A stretch of DNA of 64,000 nt from Hippopus hippopus (lineage: Eukaryota > Mollusca > Bivalvia > Cardiida > Cardiidae), in NCBI GenBank assembly GCA_946811185.2, contig OX328110.1, positions 11,388,516 through 11,452,515 on the forward strand. The letters are read 5' to 3'. Positions 12,801 to 22,137 of the stretch are shown here, piece after piece. The number at the start of each line of letters is the position of its first letter. The stretch's first letter is position 1. Below the pieces are notes generated by a model, which did not search any database, was not told the DNA's origin, and saw nothing but the letters and a program-made list of their open reading frames with translations. Position numbers and translations under genes: made by a program.

Positions 12801-15800
12801 AGGATGACCTGACCAAAAAACTGAGAGCAGAGGGTTGTGCCCCCAAAATAGAGAGTTCTCCAGAGCCAAAGGAAGATTTGTTACCTATTAAACCCAAGAA
12901 AGGTACTCTTTTTCATTAGCTGTTTTTTCTATATTCCACCTTAAAGACAATTGCAGGAAATAACATTAGATATTAAGATATGTCATGCTTTGTGAAGAGG
13001 GGGCTTAATGCATCTGCAAAAAGTATCCGACTCACGTCAGCCTGCGAATTCCGCGCAGGCTGACTTGAGTCGAAACTTTTTGCTATATGTATATTTTCTG
13101 CATGGTAAAGGATCAATTTACCTCCTGATTCAGCTGGATGTCAGACAAAATGGATTTTATGGATAAATAGTTATGTGATGACTTGCTTGGTAAAATGCAT
13201 CATGGGGGGTGCATTAAGCACCCTTTTGCCAGAGTATAGCTCATAATTTATGTAAATGCTAGGTTCTCTTTGACCAAGTGGTCACTGATAACTCTTCTTT
13301 ACCAGGTGACATAATTTTAGATTCCTTTATTTTAAAAGCATTTGTACAGAACAGCTCAAATTTTGCTCAGATTGAGTGAATTGTTTTTGAAAGAGTAGAA
13401 AACATTGTGGAAAAGGGAGAAAATGCTGGTAACCAGCATTTTCTCCTTTTCCCACAATGTTTTCAAAAGTCTTTTTTAAGGTTGTTAAAACAGGATTGTA
13501 TGGTAAAGGGTTATGCTGTATGAAAATATTGGTTACCAGCTTTTCATTCGTTTGTCACAATGGTTTCAAAAGTTCTGTTCCTCAGGGTTAATAAATATGT
13601 GATCATGAGCTAAAACACTTCATCGTGGTTCTGTAGGATATTGGGCTGTCAAACTCTTCATGAATAAGTATTGAAGCATTTCATTGGTTCCATAGTGACA
13701 TTCTTTTTAACTTTTGTTCAATGAATTCCATGTTACAAATCACTTGTACATAAGCCTTTTCCTGCGTTCAAAATTTAGTAATAAAACCTCACACGTTTAG
13801 TAACAGATCCCCAACTTGTCTTCATAGTTAGAGTCCATCAGTAGGACTTTTAAGGTGAAACACAAAAATTGATTTCTTAAATAGTCACCCTTGTAGCTCA
13901 TGAATTTTGATAAATTCAACTTAAAAGGCTCATGAATATTGACAAAAACAACTTTATAGCTCATGAATATTGATGAAAACCAGAGTTCCACATAGAGAAT
14001 ATGTACATAGTGTTGTTGTATATCAAAATATCTGACGAGGTTGGGAGAATTGATAATTGTGGAGCCTTGGCAAGACAATTCTAACAACCGAGTGAGATTT
14101 TTTTGATATTATGACAACACTATGTACATATTGTACTTATCTTTTAACATATGATTTTTGATATTTGTGAAAAAGGTGTGGAAAATATGTGGTTTATTGC
14201 AAGCAAAGTAGATCTGTTCAGTCTATTCAGTTTAGTCGGATATGGATGAACTGTAATAATGACATCATGAATGATGTTGATTACATCATAAAACTTGACT
14301 TTTAACCACAGAAAATTCACTCATGTTCTATAAATATTTGTGGTATATCAAAAAAAAAAATATCGCATAGGTGCTATTGCATGGATATTCAGTTAGTTGA
14401 AAGATAAAATCAAATCTCCTATGGCTGGTATAGAGTATTAACAGGGAGACTAGTATGGGTAACAACATACAGTAATTAGAACTGAATAGTTCTGTTGTTG
14501 CTGAAGGGGGAGCTGCCTTCGATGGCTAGGCATTTTGGACTCTTGCCAGGAAGCTGGGAATTCTTGTCTAGGTCATGTTATCTTAATTTTTTTCTTTCAA
14601 AAACTTTACTTAGACTGGCATTTGCTACTCCACATTAACCCTTTACCAAACAGCAAAATGTTAGACTTGTCCAAATTGAAAGCATTTGCAGACGACAAGA
14701 TAAATGTGACTCAAAACTTGAAATTTGTTTGTGATAGGTTAGAAAACCTTGTGGGAAAAGGAGAAAATGCTTGTTACTAGCATTTTCTCCTTTTTCTACA
14801 GTGCTTTCAAAAGCCTTCTTCTTCAGTGTCGTTGAAACTCGGCATTGTGTGGTAAGGGGTTAACTCATTATGACCAGTCACTAGCCATTTTGTCTTTTGC
14901 CATAATGTTTTTAGCTCCACTGGCCAAAGGCCAGCGGGCTTATGTCATGGCCAGGTGTCCGTCATGCGTCCGTCCGTGCGTTCATGCATTAACTTTTATT
15001 TCAAACATCTTCTCTGAAACTAAACATCCAAATTTGATGAAACTTCACAGAAATGATCCTGCCATGGTCCTCTTCAGAATTCTTGAAAGAATTTGATTCC
15101 TTCAAAAACTCTGGTTGCCATGGCAACAAAAGTGAAAAATATTGAAAATCTTTGAAAATCTTCTTGTCTGAAACCATAAGGCCCAGGACTACCAAATTTG
15201 GCATGTAGCTTTATCTAATGGACCTCTAAGAAGTTTCTTCACATTATAGCCCTGGGGTAAAAATTGGCCCCGTGCCAGGGATCACAAGTTTAACATGGTC
15301 TTACATATAGTGACTTTAATTTAAATAGTAATCAAGGAAAATAAATCCTGTTATAAGAGATAAAGTTTGTTACTATTTACCTCCCTTGATTATCAAACTG
15401 CAGTGACACATGATTGATGTTGATTTTCGAGTCTTTTGGAAAGGACATGTTCTCTTGTCAGGGAGAGTGATTTATTTTGATGCTAGTAGTTATGCTCACA
15501 TCAGTGGAATATTAAACTTAAAGTAAGATTTTTGTCATTCAGTTTTCTTTCCAGAACGTTACCTTTCATGCCAATGAATAAACCTGCTTGTATTCACTAA
15601 CATAATCTTTGCACTTAGGAAGATATGACTTTTTTTTGTTGGGGAGGGGGGTGGTTATGTTTTCCAAGTAAGTTTACTACCATACAGACTTTTTATGCTG
15701 TATGTCTCTGCAATGCCATTTAAGTGCATGATATGTTAATTTTACTCTTTAAGAAAGGACAAATTTTTTGACTGGACCAAGTTTAAAGCCATTACAGAAG

Positions 15801-17167
15801 ACAAATTGAATGTAGCTTAAATGATTATTTCTGTCTTTGATACGGTAGGAAAGATTGTTGGAAAAGGAGAAAATACTAGCTGACAACATGTCCTTTTCCC
15901 ACAATGTTTTCAAAAGCTTTCTCATTAAAGGTCATTAACACTTTGATCTGTGTGGTAAAGGGTGAAAAAGCCAGTGGAGCGATACAGGGTCATCATGGCC
16001 CTCTTGTTAAAAGTGATCTTATGAAAGACAAAAGATGTATAGTCTTAGTGTAGATTATTGTACAAAACAATCCTATGTTTTAATGATGATAAGGCTTTTA
16101 AAAACATTTTGGGAAAGGAGAAAATGAAAGTAACTGGCATTTTTTTGTTTTCTGTTTTCTATCCTCGCAAGAACAACTTCCATGACTCAAATTGTCTGCA
16201 AATGCTATCAGTCTGGCAGAGTCTAAAGTTTTGCTCTGTGGTAAAGAATAGATTCTTCATTTTAGAGAAGAAAGCAAAGAAGGAAAAAAGGAAGAAGAAA
16301 AAAAAGAAAAAAGGATCCAGTTCTTCTGATAACACTTCAGACAGCGAGGAAGATGAAAGATCAAAGAACAAAGTTAAGACGAAACCAGAACCAAACCTTG
16401 TGAAAGTTAAACACGAGAAACATGACAGTGGTTATGATAAGGCATTGGAAGGTAGCATGTCAGGTCATAAAAGGTCCTATAACGAGACTGACAATCAGAA
16501 ACACTCTAAATATGCAAGAGTGAGTGATTATGGAGAGGTTGGACGTGGTGATATGAACACAGATCGATATACAGGTCGAGACAGAAATGTTGGAAGTGCG
16601 ATCAATTCAGAGAGGGATGAATATCGAGACAGGGATAGGTCTAGAGACAAGGATAGATTTGGAGACAGCGACACATTTAGAGACCGGGATAGATTGGGAG
16701 GCAGAGGACGGTCTAGAGAGAGGGAGAGATTTGAAGACAAGCAGAGGTCTAGAGACAGGGAGGGATTTGGAGACAGGCAGAGATCTAGAGACAATTATAG
16801 GGCCGAGTCAAGAGACGGGGAGCAATCAAGAGACAGGGAGAGATTGAGAGACAGGGAGAGAGGTGGTGATAGGTCTGGAGACAAAGAGAGACATTTTGAT
16901 AGAGATGATAGAACAAGTTTTCACAGACAAAAAGAACTGGGAAGAAATAAGGACTTACAGTCACGCAGAGGTACTGATATGGACTTTGAGGCTGATAGAA
17001 ATAGAAATGAAGGAAGGTATTACGGGAACAGTTCTAGAGAAACTGGTTGTGAAGGGCACAGAGATAGAGAAAATAGACATAATTCAAGAGATCAAAGAGA
17101 AAGAGATGAAGAATATAGAAGAAATACCAGTGATAAGAGATCAGATAAATACAGGGATAGGCATTAG
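3808..17167 (+). CDS. RBMX2: RBMX2: RNA-binding motif protein, X-linked 2 (Snu17/Ist3 orthologue), whole gene
   Basis: Join 3808..3821, 9708..9866, 11277..11406, 12734..12902 and 16266..17167: 1374 nt, 457 residues. All introns are GT-AG and all phases agree. The family is the RRM subunit of the RES (retention and splicing) complex, which with BUD13 and SNIP1/Pml1 joins the activated spliceosome in the nucleus. The RRM spans about residues 36-113, with RNP2 IFIGGL (38-43) and RNP1 KGFCFLCY (77-84). The segment TGKSKGFCFLCYEDQRSTIL is nearly identical to the vertebrate protein as I remember it. After the RRM comes the VDHVEEYRKPKE linker, then a Lys block, a Ser/Asp/Glu acidic patch and a long Arg-Asp/Arg-Glu-rich tail. 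The protein is longer than the roughly 320-residue human one, and the excess is in the tail. Identity is very secure. Exon 1 rests on sequence and phase, without transcript support. Confidence 0.96.
3990..4330. repeat. Dispersed repeat sharing segments with 5690-5930
   Basis: Segments containing CATCGGA, CTACTTTCATGCTA, TAACATCGGA and a run of CGCCCTGCC-type words occur here and, partly inverted, at 5690-5930. This lies in RBMX2 intron 1. The C-rich run contains open frames without domains. Confidence 0.5.
4331..6654. other. RBMX2 intron 1 interior, no gene seen
   Basis: AT-rich sequence with a poly-G run at 5198-5214, a G/C-rich patch at 5700-5740 belonging to the repeat above, and short unsupported open frames. 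I see no exon that would fit RBMX2 between its first two exons. Confidence 0.5.
6655..6882. mobile_element. Family A MITE, reference full-length copy (piggyBac-like ends)
   Basis: This copy defines the family. TTAA at both ends is followed by CCCTTTACCACAC and its inverse GTGTGGTAAAGGG. An arm carries GACAAATTTTAGAC...TCCAAATTGAAAGCATTTGC, and a central near-perfect hairpin is built on GGGAAAAGGAGAAAATGCTG / CAGCATTTTCTCCTTTTCCC. TTAA flanks followed by CCC are a hallmark of piggyBac-type transposons; TTAA recurs at both ends of several other full-length copies here. There is no ORF. The window contains about 35 whole or partial copies in both orientations. Confidence 0.85.
7435..7476. repeat. 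Perfect 16-bp inverted repeat with 10-nt loop
   Basis: CATCTAAAATAGCGAT at 7435-7450 pairs with ATCGCTATTTTAGATG at 7461-7476. It sits in RBMX2 intron 1 outside the MITE families described here, with no visible TIR context. Confidence 0.9.
8090..8560 (-). pseudogene. Second, highly degenerate LINE reverse transcriptase fragment
   Basis: The minus-strand translation in several frames gives TLVRPIV, a Y-A-N-S-V stretch, MVQRR.ARY, NNYRKTS and a downstream E.R..G...M segment. This order is the thumb and C-terminal part of CR1/Jockey-type RTs (TLVRP..EYA, then VQRRAARY). Stops and frameshifts are numerous. It is distinct from the LINE at 1010-3470 and lies in RBMX2 intron 1. Confidence 0.75.
8561..9500. 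other. RBMX2 intron 1, no feature recognised
   Basis: AT-rich sequence with scattered homopolymers. The open frame at 9307-9564 runs into a family D hairpin and has no domain. Confidence 0.45.
9505..9605. repeat. Family D short hairpin repeat
   Basis: The core is TCAGACTGCA...TGCAGTCTGA, flanked by an imperfect GATCAAA/TTTGATCC arm. Related copies with the fuller core GTGTAGATCA...TGATCTACAC lie at about 21115-21180, 40430-40510, 40895-40985, 46765-46830 and 47835-47905. Confidence 0.75.
9708..9866 (+). CDS. RBMX2: RBMX2 exon 2 (N-terminal helix and start of RRM)
   Basis: The acceptor is TTTATTCATTTCAG and the donor CAgtaagt. The exon encodes residues 5-58, including SWHDKYKDSAWIFIGGLPYD with RNP2, and ends in the split Gln codon of IFSQ. 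It enters in phase 2 and leaves in phase 2. Confidence 0.97.
9937..10166. mobile_element. Family A MITE
   Basis: TTAACCCTTTACC on the left, GTGTGGTAAATGG on the right, and the full central hairpin around 10050-10105. It starts 70 bp after RBMX2 exon 2. A further fragment of the family follows at about 10185-10300. Confidence 0.85.
10622..10897. mobile_element. Family C double-hairpin MITE, full copy
   Basis: The ends are TATGGCTTGCATCACGCG and CGCGTTGCAGGCCATATA, giving a possible TA target duplication. Inside are two GC-rich palindromes, one around GCCTGCGCATGCAGTCC.CGCAGGC at 10690-10715 and one around TGCGCGAAGTGCGCA at 10825-10842. Related copies are at 44748-44925 (truncated), 61286-61556 and 63920 to the window end. 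Confidence 0.85.
11085..11250. mobile_element. Family B MITE, partial copy next to RBMX2 exon 3
   Basis: It carries GGTAGAATGGTCCTTTGACA, a decayed palindrome (GACCCAGATCAGCC...GACTGGG) and GCAGATGCATTAAGACCC, the right half of the family B consensus described at 60305-60575. Confidence 0.7.
11277..11406 (+). CDS. RBMX2: RBMX2 exon 3 (RRM core with RNP1)
   Basis: The acceptor is ACATTTGCAG and the donor AAGgtatgt. The exon starts by completing Gln58 and encodes YGEIVNVNLVRDQKTGKSKG and then FCFLCYEDQRST, VDNFNGAK. A family B MITE remnant ends about 27 bp before the exon. Confidence 0.97.
11676..11872. mobile_element. Family A MITE, partial
   Basis: The central hairpin is at 11783-11840 (GGAGAAAATGCTGATGACAGCATTTTCTCC; positions given, partial motif) with the CAAAAGCCTTCTTCC arm. 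The TIR ends have decayed. Confidence 0.7.
12091..12346. mobile_element. Family B MITE
   Basis: Runs from AGCCATGGTTTGGCAAAAG to CACAGGGCATGACTCATAT with TGGATCCATAAAA inside and a decayed palindromic core near 12260-12285. It lies in RBMX2 intron 3. Confidence 0.75.
12538..12720. mobile_element. Family A MITE abutting the RBMX2 exon 4 acceptor
   Basis: Starts ACCCTTTACCACACAAG and ends TTTTTTGGTAAAGACT. The right hairpin arm is eroded. Only about 13 bp separate its end from the exon, so its T-rich arm is positioned as the polypyrimidine tract. Confidence 0.75.
12734..12902 (+). CDS. RBMX2: RBMX2 exon 4 (end of RRM and linker)
   Basis: The acceptor ACTGCAG is followed by VLGRTLRVDHVEEYRKPKE, the last RRM strand and the C-terminal extension that contacts RES partners in the family. 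KKLRAEGCAPK follows. The donor is AAAGgtactc, phase 1. A family A MITE ends about 13 bp upstream, and the long T run at about 12696-12708 lies inside its arm. Confidence 0.95.
12985..13255. mobile_element. Family B MITE, inverted copy
   Basis: TTAATGCATCTGCAAAAAGT, a palindrome centred near 13048 (CAGCCTGCGAATTCCGCGCAGGCTGA), TGGATAAATAGTTATGTGATGACTTGCTTGGT and ATTAAGCACCCTTTTGCCAG in reverse order of the consensus. Confidence 0.75.
13308..13513. mobile_element. Family A MITE
   Basis: Perfect central hairpin at about 13400-13460 and a right end GTATGGTAAAGGGTTA. The left end is decayed. Confidence 0.8.
14635..14863. mobile_element. Family A MITE, full-length
   Basis: TTAA at 14635 and at 14860 flank CCCTTTACCAAACAG and GTGTGGTAAGGGG. 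The arm motif TAGACTTGTCCAAATTGAAA and the central hairpin are both present. Confidence 0.88.
14905..16013. mobile_element. Family E element (CCGT-bearing), interrupted by a family A MITE
   Basis: The left end TTTTTAGCTCCACTGGCCAA, with GTCCGTCATGCGTCCGTCCG near 14957, and the right end CCAGTGGAGCGATACAGGGT at about 15971 form complementary termini (CTCCACTGG/CCAGTGGAG). The interior includes CTGGTTGCCATGGCAAC and repeated AAAATCTTC phrases. The family A copy at about 15745-15964 sits inside. The second copy of this element is at 18550-19150. Confidence 0.7.
15745..15964. mobile_element. Family A MITE inside the family E element
   Basis: GGTAGGAAAGATTG...GGAGAAAATACTAG with a decayed hairpin, then the right end GTGTGGTAAAGGGTGA. 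Confidence 0.7.
16070..16252. mobile_element. Family A MITE, inverted, ending just before RBMX2 exon 5
   Basis: AAGGCTTTTAAAAACATTTT, GGAAAGGAGAAAATGAAAGT, GTCTGCAAATGCTATCAGTC and CTGTGGTAAAGAA in reverse family order. Exon 5 begins about 14 bp after the end. Confidence 0.75.
16266..17167 (+). CDS. RBMX2: RBMX2 exon 5 (Lys block, acidic patch, RD/RE-rich tail, stop)
   Basis: The acceptor TTCATTTTAG keeps phase: the G from exon 4 plus AG gives the Glu of EKKAKKEKRK. The order is a Lys run, then SSSSDNTSDSEEDE, then from about 16560 a repetitive R-D/R-E/S-R tail of some 200 residues ending SDKRSDKYRDRH and TAG at 17165. The tail is built from irregular GAGACAGGGA-type repeats and is probably disordered. 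Open frames in the two other plus frames and on the minus strand are composition shadows. Upstream, 16070-16252 is a reversed family A MITE. Confidence 0.94.
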
Positions 17168-17328
17168 TTACTTTTTTTTTCTAACTTTCTGTCAGATAGT
17201 AACATTCTGAAATTGTCCGAATTTGAAGCTTTTTTGGACAATATGTAAAAAAATGATGTAAATTGTTTTTGAAAGGGCAGAAAACCTTGTGGGAAAAGAA
17301 AAAAATGCTGGTTACCAGCATTTTCTCC

Positions 17329-19250
17329 TTTTTATATGCCCATCGAAGACGGGACGTATTATGGGATCAGCCATGGCGTACGGGCGGGCGGGCGTACGGG
17401 TGGGCGGGCGGACGGGCGGCGTCCAGTTCTTTGTCTGGAGCATAACTTTGTCATCTCCAGTCTGATTGACTTGAAACTTGGCATGTGTGTTTGTTGCAAT
17501 TATACGGAGTGCAGTGCGAAAGAACCATAACTCTACCTCGTGCTGTCTTTGAGTTATTTCCCTTTAATCGTCATTTTTACAGCATTTTCTGCTTGTCCGG
17601 AGCATAACTTTGTCATCTCCAGTCTGATTGACTTGAAACTTGGCATGTGTGTTTGTTACAATAATACGGAGTGCAGTGGGAAAGAACAATAACTCTACCT
17701 GGTGCTGTCTTTGAGTTATTTCCCTTTGATCGTCATTTTTACAGCATTTTCTGCTTGTCCGGAGCATAACTTTGTCATCTCCAGTCCAATTGACTTGAAA
17801 CTTGGCATTTGTGTTTGTTGCAATAATACGGAGGGCAGTGCAAAAGAACCATAACTCTACCTGGTGCTGTCTTTGAGTTACTTCCCTTTGATCGTCATTT
17901 TTACAGCATTTTCTGCTTGTCCGGAGCATAACTCTGTCATCTCCAGTCCAATTGACTTGAAACTTGGCATTTGTGTTTGTTGCAATAATACGGAGTGCAG
18001 TGCGAAAGAACCATAACTCTACCTCATGCTGTCTTTGAGTTATTTCCGTTTGATCATCATTTTTACAGCATTTTCTGCATGTCTGGAGCATAACTTTGTC
18101 ATCTCCTGTCCGATTGACTTGAAACTTGGTATTTGTGTTTGTTGCAATAATACGGAGTGCATTGTGAAAGAACCATTACTCTACCTCATGCTGTCTTTGG
18201 GTTATTTCCCTTTGATCGTCATTTTTACAGCATTTTCTGCTTGTCCGGAATATAACTGTCATCTCTAGTCTGAACATCTTCAAATTTAGTATGCATGATT
18301 GCTGAAAATTTACGGAGTGCAGTGCCTAAGAACCATAACTCTTCCTAGCACAAATTTTGAGTTATTTCCCTTTGATCGTCATTTTTACAGCATTTAGTAC
18401 TTGTCCGGAATATAACTTTGTCATCTCAAGTCAGAGTGACTTCAAACTTGGTATGCATGTTTGTTGCAATATTACAGAGTACAGTGCGCAAGAACAATAA
18501 CTCTACCTAGTGCAGATTTTGAGTAATTCCACTTTGATCTTCATTTTTAGCTCCACTGGCCAAAGGCCAGAGAGCTATTGTCATGGCGTTGTGTCCGTCG
18601 TCCGTCCGTCCGTCCGTCCGTGCGTGCGTCCGTAAACTTTTTCTTTAAAAAACTTCTCCTCAGAAACTATTGACTGGATTTTTACCAAATTTCACAGGAA
18701 TGTTCCTTTGGTGGTCCTCTTTCAAATTCCTTCAAATAATTGTGTTCCATGAAGAATTCTGGTTGCCATGGCAACCAAAGTAAAAAACCTTTAAAAATCT
18801 TCTCCTCCCAAACCGCTATTTGGATAGCATTATTATTTTGCAGGAATGTTCCTTAGATACAGGTTTACAGAATTCCTTAAAAAAAAAAAGATCTGTCAAA
18901 AAACATGGCTTTTATGAGCGACTCATTTTCCTTTTATGGTATAAAGTAAAATCTTTGAAAAATTTCTTCTCTAAAACTATTCATTGGATTTCATTGTTGT
19001 TTTGCAGGTAAGTTCCTATGGTGGTTGTCTACCAAATTGTTTCTTCAGTGAGCTAAAATGCAGGATTGAATGATAATTGTTAAAAACTTCCTTTCGCCAT
19101 TATAGAAATATCAGGCCTGTGGAGCGATACAGGCGCTCAAGCGCCTCTAGTTACAGTATTTCTTGCTTGTCCGGAATGGAACTTTGTCACCTCAAGTCAA
19201 ATTGACTTGAGACTTTGGTAAACATGTTTGTTGCATTACCTGCCCTTTAC
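17329..19250. repeat. Tandem array of 162-bp units with a G-rich leader
   Basis: Unit starts (GTCTGGAGC / GTCCGGAGC) are at 17433, 17595 and 17757, then about every 162 bp through 17919, 18081, 18242 and 18403: seven adjoining units. A further unit resumes at 19151 after the inserted family E element. Each unit carries CATAACTTTGTCATCTCCAG, GACTTGAAACTTGG, AACTCTACCT and TTGAGTTATTTCCCTTTGAT. Units diverge toward the right. The array is preceded by CCATCGAAGACGGGACGTAT and a GGGC-rich run (17381-17420). Because 162 is divisible by three, the minus strand shows a 175-codon open frame that is a by-product of periodicity. Confidence 0.93.
18550..19150. mobile_element. Family E element inserted in the 162-bp array
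   Basis: Left end CTCCACTGGCCAAAGGCCAG, a (CCGT)n run at 18598-18620, GGTTGCCATGGCAACC, and right end CCTGTGGAGCGATACAGGCG. The tandem unit is broken between TTCATTTTTA and TTACAGTATTTC and continues on the other side, which proves insertion into an existing array. The flanks share TAG, a possible short target duplication. Confidence 0.8.
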
Positions 19251-19587
19251 GATTATTATACCCCCTTGACAACTGGTGGTGGGACGGACGTATCTTGCGA
19301 CAATTTGCCGCTCTTGTGCCACAATGTTTTCCCATACTTTATCCGTCAGGGTCGTCATAACACTGGATTGTGTGGTAAAGGGTTTAATCATTTTTGGAGT
19401 GTTTTTAAGGTTGGCTTGAGTAATTTATGGTGCTTTTATTTTACTCTAAATCCTTTCTCTGATGATCAGTGAATATATAGCTTTGAAGAAGGGTTTTTAA
19501 AATACTGGGGGTAAAGGAGAAATTGCAGGAAGCATTTTCTCCTCTTTCACTTTGTTTTCTACCTTTTCAATTATAATTCTATCATTT

Positions 19588-19803
19588 CAACCTTTACCAA
19601 ATGACAAAATTATAGACTAGTCCAAATTTAAAGTAATTGCAGCTGATAAGATGAAAGCAACTTAAGATTTGAATCTTGTTTTGAGAAAGGTAGAAAACAT
19701 TGTGGAAAGATGGTTACCAGCATTTTCTCCTTTTTCAGCAATGTTTTCAAAAGCTTTTTTGCTCAGGGTTGTGAACTGTCGGGATTGTATATTAAAGGGT
19801 TAA
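19588..19803. mobile_element. Family A MITE
   Basis: Left AACCTTTACCAAATGAC, a hairpin with a short internal deletion, right TATTAAAGGGTTAA. A decayed fragment precedes it at about 19310-19385 (GTTTTCCCATAC...GTGTGGTAAAGGG). Confidence 0.75.
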
Positions 19804-19990
19804 AGGGAGCTCTTCAGATTTTTGTGATCTCACCAGACTTCAAAAATGATTTTTCTTTAAATTAACTAAACCAATAGCTGGCAAATCATCAGTGAAGAAG
19901 AAATACAAAAGTAAGAAGGATTTTTTTTTTTTCAATGGTATTTCCTTGTAGGTGACAATAGCTGCCAAAAGTTAACAAAGCAGCTGTTAA

Positions 19991-20260
19991 AGTGCATTTA
20001 AATTTAAGGCATACCATTTAGAAGTATGGAAATGATTATGAAGATGACAATCTGATAACTGCGCAGTCAGTCCAAGTGTTGGTCACTGGCAGAGAAATTA
20101 ATTTCAATACAAGCCTAAATCTTTTGTTTACTTTTTGCCTGATTTTAAAATTCATTTTCTTGCTAGGGACTAATGCTTGGATAGACCACAATAACAGATT
20201 GTCATCTTCACAATATTTTCCATACTTTCAAATGATACGATTTAAATTTAGATGCATTTT
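19991..20260. mobile_element. Palindromic MITE (family H), copy 1
   Basis: The left arm GCATTTAAATTTAAGGCATACC and GATGACAATCTG recur inverted at the right as CAGATTGTCATCTTCACAAT and CGATTTAAATTTAGATGC. The middle has TTTGCCTGATTTTAAAATTC. Copy 2 is at 45201-45490. Confidence 0.75.
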
Positions 20261-20404
20261 AACACCTGCCTTGTTCTTTTTTTGCCACTATTGGCCTTTT
20301 AATGTACTACATAGCCTCTGAAGGTATTTTTAGATTTAGCACAAGAATTTCCAAAATTTTTATTGGAACGTCACATGATACCGGTACATGTAAATACTGT
20401 GTTA

Positions 20405-20953
20405 AACTAAACGGTCCCTTTAATCCTGTACCACTCAGTCCTGTGTTTTAACAGCCTCGAAGAAAGCCTTTGAAAACATTGTGAAAAAATGAGATGCAGA
20501 TGCTGGTAACCAGCATTTCTCCTTTCCCTTTCTCCCCTTTCAGAGATGGAAATGCCGAGCCCTGGTAGCTCAGTCAGTAATGTGCAGGGCTTGAGAACGG
20601 GGTTGTGGGTTTGATCCCTGGCTCGGCCAATTTCTTTCCAAGGATTGATGATAGTCATTGCGACAGGATTCATTCTTCTCTCACTGCTGACCATTGTTTC
20701 GACGATGGTTATCTGCGAAAGCAGCCAGTGGCTTGGAAAGAAAATAGTGCCGAGTACTGGTAAAAGAAACTCCAGGAAAGCATGGATAGGTGCACTGGCT
20801 GCCACGATATAACTGAAATAATGTTGAAAACGGGGTTGAACACCAATCAATCAATCAGTCAATCAAAGATAGAAATCATCATTAGGACAATGTTATAAGA
20901 ACTAATTTTTATATAAGGACAAGTCTAGAATTTTTTTCATTTGGTAATGTGTA
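20405..20953. mobile_element. Family A MITE split by a SINE
   Basis: The left part has TTTTAACAGCCTCGAAGAAA, a decayed GCTGGTAACCAGC hairpin and the CCCTTTCAGAG arm. The right part resumes at 20867 with AGATAGAAATCATCATTAGG and ends near TTTGGTAATG. The SINE lies between. Confidence 0.75.
20554..20866 (+). mobile_element. tRNA-derived SINE (type 1) with 10-bp target duplication
   Basis: The head reads GCCGAGCCCTGGTAGCTCAG, with an A box (GGTAGCTCAGTCAGTA) and a B box (GGTTTGATCCC), followed by a body with GTCATTGCGACAGGATTCAT, GACCATTGTTTCGACGATGG and CCAGGAAAGCATGGATAGGT, and a tail of AATC repeats. Flanks AGATGGAAAT (20544-20553) and AGATAGAAAT (20867-20876) are a 9/10 target site duplication. 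The body resembles molluscan V-type SINEs such as RUDI, but that name is unverified. It is not a functional tRNA gene. Confidence 0.85.
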
Positions 20954-21109
20954 AAGCCATATTTGCAAATGCTTTCTTCATGAATAAGTTCAAAATTTTG
21001 CCTTTCAGCAAAGTGTTAATTCAACTTCAGTAATATAGTATTACATGTACATAGTGAATTGTGAGATAGTTAACACTCAGGTTGCTAAGGGTGACTCGAA
21101 GACCTTTTG

Positions 21110-21185
21110 CGGATAGTGTAGATCAAGGATCAGACTGCACAGAACGTGCAGTCTGATCCTGGATCTACACTGTCCGGTAAGTAGG
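21110..21185. repeat. Family D hairpin, clear copy
   Basis: GTGTAGATCAAGGATCAGAC, TGCACAGAACGTGCA centre, GTCTGATCCTGGATCTACAC, almost perfectly palindromic over about 60 bp. Confidence 0.85.
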
Positions 21186-21493
21186 TATCTTTCCCCAAAA
21201 AATACCTTTGTAATAGCAAAATTTAAGATTTTACCACATGCTTGAAAGTTTCATTTCACTTATTTAGCTAGAAACCAAAAGATTCCATGTTTTTATGACC
21301 ATGAGGAAAAATGCTTTCGAAACCAATTTGTGAAAAGGTTTCGAGCAAACTCCTTTTCCCTCATCGTTTTCAAAAGCTGTCCTCCACATGGTCATTAAAA
21401 CACGAGATTGATAGGGAAAAAATTGAAGATACATCTTTACTTGTATTCATCCAGTTTTTTAACAAATTTTATCGTTATTTTATGAAATTGTAA

Positions 21494-21645
21494 TCATTCT
21501 TGTATCTTTGTGCCAAATCTTGCCCCTGACAGTTGCAAGGTTGAACAGATTACAACAGATAGAAAATGCATTTCACCCTCTGGAGGCTATCCTTAGACAT
21601 TACAACCACAGTTTCCAGTTTAAATCTGTTGCGTTTCTTTATCCC
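21494..21645 (-). repeat. Family K repeat, copy 1 (related to 48415-48610 and 53262-53470)
   Basis: AGAAAATGCATTTCACC, TTGCAAGGTTGAACAGATTA and the TGCCAAATCTTG end match the other two copies. On the minus strand the frame shared by the others is shifted and stopped here. Confidence 0.65.
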
Positions 21646-21934
21646 ATACACCTTATCTCGATTTTTATCTATGTTTACACAGCTAACTAAATCCTACACA
21701 CTGTAAAGTTTAAACAGCTTTTGTTTACTCTCTGGCTTTAAAGATGTACCTTTTAGTGGTGAATAAATTTTTGGATTGGGGTAATGATATTAATGACTAT
21801 TAGAAGAAAATTAAAGCCATTTTATTCATTGAATATCATTATAAAACAAACCTTCACCAACATGAAACAGATTTGTATTGTATACAATATCACAAATCAA
21901 TATTTTGAACCTCTACCAGGTAGTCCTGTAATAT

Positions 21935-22137
21935 CAGAACCCTGAGGAAGTAGGCTTTTGAAAACAATGTGGCAAAAGGAGAAAATACTGGAAACCAGTA
22001 TTTTCTCCTTTTCCCACTTTGTTTACAATTGTATCATGGACTAATTCCAGAATTTACACAATATTTGATTCATCATCTGGAAATGCTTTCAATTTACACA
22101 AAATATAAAACTGTTTTTGTGTAATAAAGACTAAAAC
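21935..22137. mobile_element. Family A MITE, inverted
   Basis: Perfect hairpin AAGGAGAAAATACTGG/CCAGTATTTTCTCCTT at about 21975-22012, then GGAAATGCTTTCAATTTACA and TTTGTGTAATAAAGAC. Confidence 0.8.

Noticed and set aside
16528..17210. Other frames of the RBMX2 last exon (Leu/Ser-rich minus frame, Glu/Thr-rich plus frames)
   Set aside because: Shadows of the repetitive RD/RE coding sequence.
17564..18091. 175-codon minus-strand ORF with 54-residue repeats
   Set aside because: It is the tandem array read in a frame kept by its 162-bp period; no start context, domain or splice support.
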